This document shows positions 59,623-64,000 of a stretch of DNA of 64,000 nucleotides, in pieces. The stretch spans positions 620,001-684,000 of the forward strand of contig NZ_CADIJQ010000001.1 in NCBI RefSeq assembly GCF_902859595.1, written 5' to 3'. The notes under the pieces were generated by a model. It saw nothing but the letters and a program-made list of their open reading frames with translations, was not told where the DNA came from and searched no databases. Within the stretch, counting starts at the first letter, position 1; the number at the start of each line of letters is the position of its first letter. The translations under genes and the position numbers were made by a program. The stretch comes from Achromobacter kerstersii (GTDB lineage: Bacteria > Pseudomonadota > Gammaproteobacteria > Burkholderiales > Burkholderiaceae_B).

Positions 59623-59662
59623 CAAAAACCCGGCCTGCGAAGCCTCGCAGGCCGGGTTTTTG
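59623..59662. terminator. Strong bidirectional Rho-independent terminator
   Basis: AAAAACCCGGCCTGCGA (59624-59640) is matched exactly in inverse at 59645-59661 around the 4-base loop AGCC, with one more C-G pair outside. The A-run on one side and T-run on the other make it work in both directions, for the DUF4202 gene (plus) and the ProQ-like gene (minus). Confidence 0.95.
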
Positions 59663-59703
59663 TTGTTCCACACAGTGCCGTGAAACGCGGCGCCGCAGCA
59701 GAA

Positions 59704-60561
59704 TCAGGTGGGCGTGTCCGAGGAAGATTCAGCCGGGGTTTCAGCCGAAGCTTGATCCGCGCCTTGCGCCTTCTTTTGCTCGGAGGCATCCGAAGCCGGT
59801 GCATCAGCCGCCGGCACGTCGGCCACCGGCACGTCCGCTACCGTCACGTCCGCTACCGGCATGTCCGCTACCGGCGCTTGAGCCGCCACGGGTGCATCGG
59901 CATTCACGGCAGGTGCGGCAACGTCAGCCGCAGCAGCCACAGCAACGTCAGCACCCGCAGCCGGCGCAGCGGCGCCAGCTGCCGCGGCGGCTTCCGCCTT
60001 CTTGGCCTTGTTGCGGGCGGCGGCGTTTTTCGACGCGCTGCGCGACGCCATGCGCTTGGCATGCTTGGCTTCGTTGGCGGTGACGGCGCCCGAGGGTTCG
60101 CCGTTCAGGTCCACGCGCGGCGCGTCTTCGACCATACAAGCCCAGTAGCGGCGGCCATCACACCAGGTCTTGACCGCTTCCTTGATCTGCGCTTCGTCCA
60201 GTTGCAGGGCTTGGGCATGTTGCACCAGGTCTGCCAGCACGCCCAGCTTCAGCGGAAGCTTCGGCGCGGGATTCTTGGGGAAGGCTTTGGGAAACTGGCG
60301 TTGCAGGCGCGAGATTGCGACGACGACGGGGTCGACGGGCGTGTCGCGGCGCTCAGCACGCTGCGGACGCTGGCCACGGTCCTTGTCGCCGCCTTGCGGA
60401 CGGGCGCCTTTCTCGCCTTGCGGGCGCGGGCCCTTGCCGGCATTTGCCGAGCGAGGTCCTTTACCGCCGCCTTGCGGACGCGATTCTTTCTTGGGGGTAG
60501 GCTCTTCGGGCGCCTGCTTGGTAATCAATGCCCGGATCGCGGCTAACTGTTCTAGTCCCAT
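59704..60561 (-). CDS. ProQ/FinO-domain RNA-binding protein with repetitive acidic-Ala tail
   Basis: 285 residues from ATG at 60561. Residues 25-75 are a basic Gly/Arg/Lys linker (GKGPRPQGEKGARPQGGDK). The ProQ/FinO fold follows at about 75-160: LQRQFPKAFPKNPAPKLPLK, LGVLADLVQHAQALQLDEAQ, IKEAVKTWCDGRRYWACMVE, APRVDLNGEPSGAVTANEAK. ProQ-type proteins bind structured sRNAs and mRNA 3' ends. After a basic stretch (KRMASRSASKNAAARNKAKK) the tail is Ala/Pro/Val/Asp-rich with VADVP-type units, encoded by a 15-bp tandem repeat. It is read in the same direction as the lactate permease, with a hairpin and T8 run between them. Confidence 0.88.
   Translation of the reverse strand: MGLEQLAAIRALITKQAPEEPTPKKESRPQGGGKGPRSANAGKGPRPQGEKGARPQGGDKDRGQRPQRAERRDTPVDPVVVAISRLQRQFPKAFPKNPAPKLPLKLGVLADLVQHAQALQLDEAQIKEAVKTWCDGRRYWACMVEDAPRVDLNGEPSGAVTANEAKHAKRMASRSASKNAAARNKAKKAEAAAAAGAAAPAAGADVAVAAAADVAAPAVNADAPVAAQAPVADMPVADVTVADVPVADVPAADAPASDASEQKKAQGADQASAETPAESSSDTPT
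59811..59870. repeat. 15-bp tandem repeat encoding VADxP units in the ProQ-like tail
   Basis: Four 15-base units (consensus CCGGCACGTCCGCTA on the plus strand) lie in frame, each giving a five-residue VAD-type block. Unit count can change without frameshift. Confidence 0.75.
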
Positions 60562-60570
60562 GTGCTACAC

Positions 60571-60608
60571 AAAAAAAAGGTTGAGGCCGTGAGCATCAGC
60601 GCTCCGGC
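60571..60608 (-). terminator. Candidate terminator after the lactate permease
   Basis: On the minus strand a bulged stem (GCCGGAGC with GCTC-A-CGGC, 60586-60608) lies just past the permease stop at 60611 and is followed after seven bases by eight Ts (60571-60578). The gap weakens it, and the T-run is also in the leader of the ProQ-like gene. Confidence 0.42.
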
Positions 60609-60610
60609 GG

Positions 60611-62092
60611 CTATCCCGACAGCACGACAAGCAGTGCCAGGGACAAAAGAATGCCGAACGCGGCCAGGGCAAACGGCAGTAGTAGAACATACACGCTGCG
60701 TTCCTGCCCTTGGCCGTGGGCCAAACCGGCCGCAATCGACATTCTGACAGGTGAAAAAATGCCCATGGCCGTACCGGAAACGTGTAACAGCGCAGCCGCT
60801 GCCGGTACGTTCAAGCCCGCGTGAAGCGCTAATGATAGCTGGGAAGGCATGAACAGGCTGTTGGGCGCGTTGCCGCTGTTGGCCAGAATACCAAACGCGC
60901 CGGCCAAGAGGGGCGTGATGAGGATGGTCCAGTCTTGCAGTGTTGCAAAAAGACCATCGGCATAGGCTTGTGAAATACCGGCGCCCGCCAGCACTTCGGC
61001 CATCATCGCAAACAGGAAGACGGACATGACGGCGTGGCGGCCGGTTTTCCACGAGGCGCGTGCCTGGGCCGCCAAGGCGCGCGGCTGGCGGCGCCAGACT
61101 GCCATGGCGAGCGCGCCCGCAATCAGCCAGCTGCCCGCGTGCAGGAAAGGCATCCAGGCGGGCAGGTCGGCAAAGGGCCGGATGTCAGCCAACGCGCCCA
61201 GCGCGTGGTTCAGCGCCGGGACGAGGCGCGTAGCGACCAGGCAGGCAATCACCAGGATATAAGGCAGCGCACGGCGGGCCGCGGCCAGCAACTGATTGCG
61301 ATCGGGCCGGCGGTCCATCACGAAACGCAGCACGATCAAGGGGCCGTAGGCGGCCAGCAGCGCGGTCTCGGGGCCAAGCACGGCGGTGGCGGCGCTGAGC
61401 AGGCCCAGGCTGGCCGCCATCCACACGGCTTCGCGCCGGTGCTCGGCCGCGTCCGCACGCAAGCCCGCATGGCGCGCCGTGCGCCAGTACAGCAGCATCC
61501 ACACCACCATCAGCAAGGCCACGGCCACCATGCTGTAGAGCGCCAGCTGGGCAGCCGGCACGCGCGCATAGGCGGACGCCAGCAAGGTGCCGCTGCCCAT
61601 CGCACCCCAAGGGATCAGCGTCTGACTCAGCAAGGCGAACACCATGATGTCGCGCGGCTTCAAGCCCAGCGGACGAATCAGCAGCACCGTGCCCAGCATG
61701 CCCACGCCAAACCCCGTGGCGGATTCCGCAAAGGGGCCGATCAGAAAACAGGCGAAGAACAAGCGGCGGCGGCGGGCGAGCGGGTCGTTCAGTTCTGCGT
61801 GGCCGGCGGTGGCCTGCGTGGACGAATGTTCCGGCGCGTGGCCGTGGGACGCCATCTGCCAGAACAGCAAGCCGCCCAGGATGTACGGGGTAATGATCCA
61901 GCCGATCCACAGCCCGCGTTCGAGCGTCACCGCCAATTGCGCGCCGCTGAATGGCGCGGGCGCGGCGAAAAGCGCAATGGGCACGGCGGCGCACAGGCCC
62001 AGCACGGCGGCTATCGTGGTGTTCACGCGCCCGCTGGCAATGGCGGCAATCACCGTCAGGGCGGGCAGGGACCACAGCAGGTAGCTCATCAT
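60611..62092 (-). CDS. lctP: L-lactate permease family transporter
   Basis: 493 residues from ATG at 62092 (a second Met follows). About 12-13 membrane segments. The family signature is GPFAESATGFGVGMLGTVLL, then SQTLIPWGAMGSGTLLASAY, FLFAMMAEVLAGAGISQAYA, AGAFGILANSGNAPNSLFMP and SGTAMGIFSPVRMSIAAGLA. LldP and GlcA import L-lactate, D-lactate and glycolate with protons. This protein is shorter than those (about 550-560), missing part of a loop. It follows the metallophosphoesterase by 20 bases, an unusual partner; no lactate dehydrogenase gene is near. Confidence 0.88.
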   Translation of the reverse strand: MMSYLLWSLPALTVIAAIASGRVNTTIAAVLGLCAAVPIALFAAPAPFSGAQLAVTLERGLWIGWIITPYILGGLLFWQMASHGHAPEHSSTQATAGHAELNDPLARRRRLFFACFLIGPFAESATGFGVGMLGTVLLIRPLGLKPRDIMVFALLSQTLIPWGAMGSGTLLASAYARVPAAQLALYSMVAVALLMVVWMLLYWRTARHAGLRADAAEHRREAVWMAASLGLLSAATAVLGPETALLAAYGPLIVLRFVMDRRPDRNQLLAAARRALPYILVIACLVATRLVPALNHALGALADIRPFADLPAWMPFLHAGSWLIAGALAMAVWRRQPRALAAQARASWKTGRHAVMSVFLFAMMAEVLAGAGISQAYADGLFATLQDWTILITPLLAGAFGILANSGNAPNSLFMPSQLSLALHAGLNVPAAAALLHVSGTAMGIFSPVRMSIAAGLAHGQGQERSVYVLLLPFALAAFGILLSLALLVVLSG

Positions 62093-62112
62093 GGCGGGCG
62101 CGGGGGTGGAAC

Positions 62113-63255
62113 TTATTGGGCGGCGGTCTTCGCCGGCGAGCGCAGCACGATCTGCGTAATTTCCGAGGGGCGGCCCAGGCGCACCGGGAAACCCGGCCAC
62201 AAGCCCGTGCCATTGCTGACATACAAACGCATGCCGTCGACCTGATACTCGCCCGACACATAGCCTTCGTTAGCCAGCTGCGTCAGCAGGTGCGGCCCCA
62301 GGATCTGGCCGCCATGCGTATGGCCAGATAGTTGCAGGCCGGCCCCGGCCTGCGCATTACGCACCGCGCCGATAGGGCGATGGCTCAGCAGGATGACCGG
62401 GTCGGTGGCCGGCACGCCGTCCATCGCGCGCGCCACATCAGGTTCCAGCTGCCCATAGGCCGCCGCCATCTTGTCGGTGATGCCGGCCAGCACCAGCCGC
62501 TGGCCGTTGGGGGTGAGCGTTACGTGTTCGTTCAGCAGCAGGCGCAGGCCCAGCTTTTCGAAAGCGGGCAGCCAACGCTGGTACTCGGCGTAGTACTCGT
62601 GGTTGCCCGGAATGGCATAGACGCCGTAGCGGGCGCGCAGCGCTTGCAGCGGCAGCACATCGGCGGCGCGTGCATCGGTGGTGCCGTCGACCAGATCGCC
62701 CGTGATCACGATCAGATCCGGGTTCAAGCCATTCGTCTTCGTGACGACGGCTTCCATCCACGGCGCTTCCAGCAAGCGGCTGGCGTGCAGGTCGGTCAGT
62801 TGCACCAGACGGAAGCCGTCGAGTTCGGGCGGCAGCTTGGGCAACGCAATTTCCAGCGTCTTCACATCAGGCACGCGCACGGCTTGCCAGACGCCAATGG
62901 CCGACAGCACGACCGAGGCGACCGCCGCGCCGACGCCCCAACCGCGCGCAGCCCACAGCCGCTTGCCGCGCACACGTGAGAACAGGTACACCACCGAGCC
63001 CGCCACATCGCGCGCCAGCAGCAGCATCGCCAACAGCAGCAGGCTGCCGAACAGCCAGCCCAGCACCATCAACAGCGTGCCGGGAATCTCGGGCGAGGCC
63101 ATGGAGCCGAACAGGTTGCGCGTCACCAAGTGGTGCTCGGCGGCGGCCATCAGCAAGACAGACAGCAAGAGCTTGCTGGTTCTGGATAAGGACAGGGGCA
63201 GAACGAAACGCCAAATGACGTAGAGACTGATCAGTCCCGTGAAGACATGGAACAC
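62113..63255 (-). CDS. Membrane-anchored metallophosphoesterase (YkuE/YaeI-like)
   Basis: 380 residues from GTG at 63255, chosen for AGGA eight bases upstream and because VFHVFTGLISLYVIWRF begins the first membrane segment; earlier in-frame codons run through intergenic DNA. Membrane segments near 1-25, 30-40, 60-82 and 105-122, then a calcineurin-like domain with all metal motifs: LTDLH (D155, H157), GDLVD (D187), GNHEYY (N218, H219), a His in LLSHRP, and GHTHGG near the end. Homologues include YaeI and YkuE phosphodiesterases that act on lipids or cell-wall compounds. Divergent from the TonB receptor. Confidence 0.92.
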   Translation of the reverse strand: MFHVFTGLISLYVIWRFVLPLSLSRTSKLLLSVLLMAAAEHHLVTRNLFGSMASPEIPGTLLMVLGWLFGSLLLLAMLLLARDVAGSVVYLFSRVRGKRLWAARGWGVGAAVASVVLSAIGVWQAVRVPDVKTLEIALPKLPPELDGFRLVQLTDLHASRLLEAPWMEAVVTKTNGLNPDLIVITGDLVDGTTDARAADVLPLQALRARYGVYAIPGNHEYYAEYQRWLPAFEKLGLRLLLNEHVTLTPNGQRLVLAGITDKMAAAYGQLEPDVARAMDGVPATDPVILLSHRPIGAVRNAQAGAGLQLSGHTHGGQILGPHLLTQLANEGYVSGEYQVDGMRLYVSNGTGLWPGFPVRLGRPSEITQIVLRSPAKTAAQ

Positions 63256-63440
63256 GCGGAGATTCCTACGGAGAGCGGCTATGAAGAGAACAGCGGGGCC
63301 GGAGCCAGCGACATTATGCCGGGCGGCTTGTGACGCGGCCGGGTAAACCCGCTGCGCGTAGGGACAAATTGGCGGGGCGGTTGACGTCGTAAATTCGCAA
63401 CAACAGATAGTTATGAGAAGCAGTCGCATTACACTTCTTT

Positions 63441-63463
63441 CCCACAAAGCAACCCGTTGTGGG
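63441..63463 (+). promoter_or_regulatory. Hairpin just before the TonB receptor ribosome binding site
   Basis: CCCACAA (63441-63447) and TTGTGGG (63457-63463) form a perfect 7-bp stem over a 9-base loop. The ribosome binding site AGAGGAAG (63464-63471) begins at the next base, so the structure could limit ribosome access to the ATG at 63477. Confidence 0.42.
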
Positions 63464-63476
63464 AGAGGAAGCCAGC

Positions 63477-64000
63477 ATGCAAGACCACAGGCCACAAGGC
63501 AGCAAGCCCCAATTTCTACCAGGCAGCAAGCCCCATTTTCTATCAGGCAGCAAGCCCCGTTTCAAAGTGAGCCGCACCTCGGCCTTGGTGCTTTTAGCGC
63601 TGGCTTCAGCCAGCGCCGCCGCGCAGGAAGCGGCCGTGTCCACGCTGCCCAGCGTGCAAGTCGTGGGGGATTCCGACCCCACCACCACCGAAGGAACGGG
63701 TTCCTACACCCCCCGCGCCACCGCCGCCAGCACCGGCTTGCCGCTGACGCTGCGCGAGACGCCGCAGTCGGTAACGGTCATGACCCGCCAGCGCATGGAC
63801 GACGAAGACATGCGGTCGTTGGCCGATGTAATGGCCAGCACGCCGGGCATCTCGGTGCAGAACTACGACAGCGAGCGCTATTCGTTCAGCTCGCGTGGGT
63901 TCAGCGTCAGCAACTATATGTATGACGGCGTGCCCACCGGTTTTGATGTGGGCTACGCAGCGGGCGAGTCGTCCATCGACCCCATCATCTACGACCGCGT
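63477..64000 (+). CDS. TonB-dependent siderophore receptor (3' end outside window)
   Basis: 174 full codons are visible from ATG at 63477, which has AGGAAG at a good distance; the frame is open to the window edge. The first 30 residues are a basic stretch with three 8-residue units (GSKPQFLP, GSKPHFLS, GSKPRFKV), then a signal-peptide core ALVLLALASASAAAQ. The mature part has LPSVQVVGDSDPT, and the plug domain starts with LPLTLRETPQSVTVMTRQRM, LADVMASTPGISVQNYDSER, FSSRGFSVSNYMYDGVPTG. No STN signalling domain is seen before the plug, so it should not drive its own sigma factor. It imports a ferric siderophore across the outer membrane. Confidence 0.9.
   Translation, partial: MQDHRPQGSKPQFLPGSKPHFLSGSKPRFKVSRTSALVLLALASASAAAQEAAVSTLPSVQVVGDSDPTTTEGTGSYTPRATAASTGLPLTLRETPQSVTVMTRQRMDDEDMRSLADVMASTPGISVQNYDSERYSFSSRGFSVSNYMYDGVPTGFDVGYAAGESSIDPIIYDR
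63498..63569 (+). repeat. 24-bp tandem repeat at the start of the TonB receptor gene
   Basis: Three in-frame 24-base units at 63498-63521, 63522-63545 and 63546-63569, each beginning GGCAGCAAGCCCC. The first two are nearly identical, the third diverges at its end. They encode the repeated GSKPxF blocks ahead of the signal peptide core. Confidence 0.85.

Noticed and set aside
63390..63440. Fur box in front of the TonB receptor
   Set aside because: A GATAGTTATGAGAAG stretch is only weakly like the GATAATGATAATCATTATC consensus; too poor to report as a site.

Overview
The window is a GC-rich stretch of bacterial chromosome with dense, mostly operonic genes. The large number of solute-binding-protein transporters (two Bug/TctC receptors, one TRAP system, three peptide-type ABC systems), a cyclic beta-1,2-glucan synthase, a short ProQ/FinO protein and T6SS effector modules suggest a betaproteobacterium of the Alcaligenaceae, most like Achromobacter or Bordetella. 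This assignment rests on gene content and protein style, not on a database search. I see no rRNA, tRNA, CRISPR array, insertion sequence or phage integrase, and no gene-free stretch longer than 300 bases.

Layout. (1) 1-2476, minus strand: the edge of a type VI secretion locus, with a VasX/BTH_I2691-type effector (cut by the window edge) and its DUF4123 adaptor, but no VgrG beside them. (2) 2729-7331: a LysR regulator divergent from an acetolactate-synthase-like ThDP enzyme, then a class II aldolase and an orphan TctC receptor. (3) 7574-23118: a long minus-strand locus reading GntR/FCD regulator, peptide-type ABC transporter (SBP, B, C, D, F), beta-propeller protein, TRAP transporter (P, Q, M), CitE-like lyase, second ThDP enzyme, M20 amidohydrolase/carbamoylase and aldehyde dehydrogenase, ending at a perfect 34-bp palindrome. 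Most junctions from the permeases onward are 4-base stop/start overlaps, so this looks like one catabolic pathway with its own importers; its substrate is unknown.

(4) 23317-35610: an 8.8-kb ndvB gene divergent from a variant pgi, then two tandem Crp/Fnr regulators. The 10-base word GTGCGCTACC occurs in the ndvB/pgi promoter region and as a perfect inverted pair upstream of the first Crp/Fnr gene, suggesting one regulon. (5) 35584-50406: two further peptide-type ABC systems on opposite strands. The second follows an M20 amidohydrolase and a BisC-like molybdoenzyme, and is followed by a small NTF2-like protein. (6) 50425-55960, minus strand: a T6SS module made of VgrG with a C-terminal transthyretin-like extension, a Tle4-type phospholipase and a Tli4-type immunity protein, with lower GC than its surroundings.

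(7) 56061-63255: two alpha/beta hydrolases (one with an unusual active site) with a Bug receptor, a DUF4202 protein, a strong bidirectional terminator, a ProQ/FinO protein, an L-lactate permease and a membrane metallophosphoesterase. (8) 63477 to the end: the start of a TonB-dependent siderophore receptor with an odd 24-bp tandem repeat ahead of its signal peptide. All functional calls come from reading motifs; no alignment or search was run.
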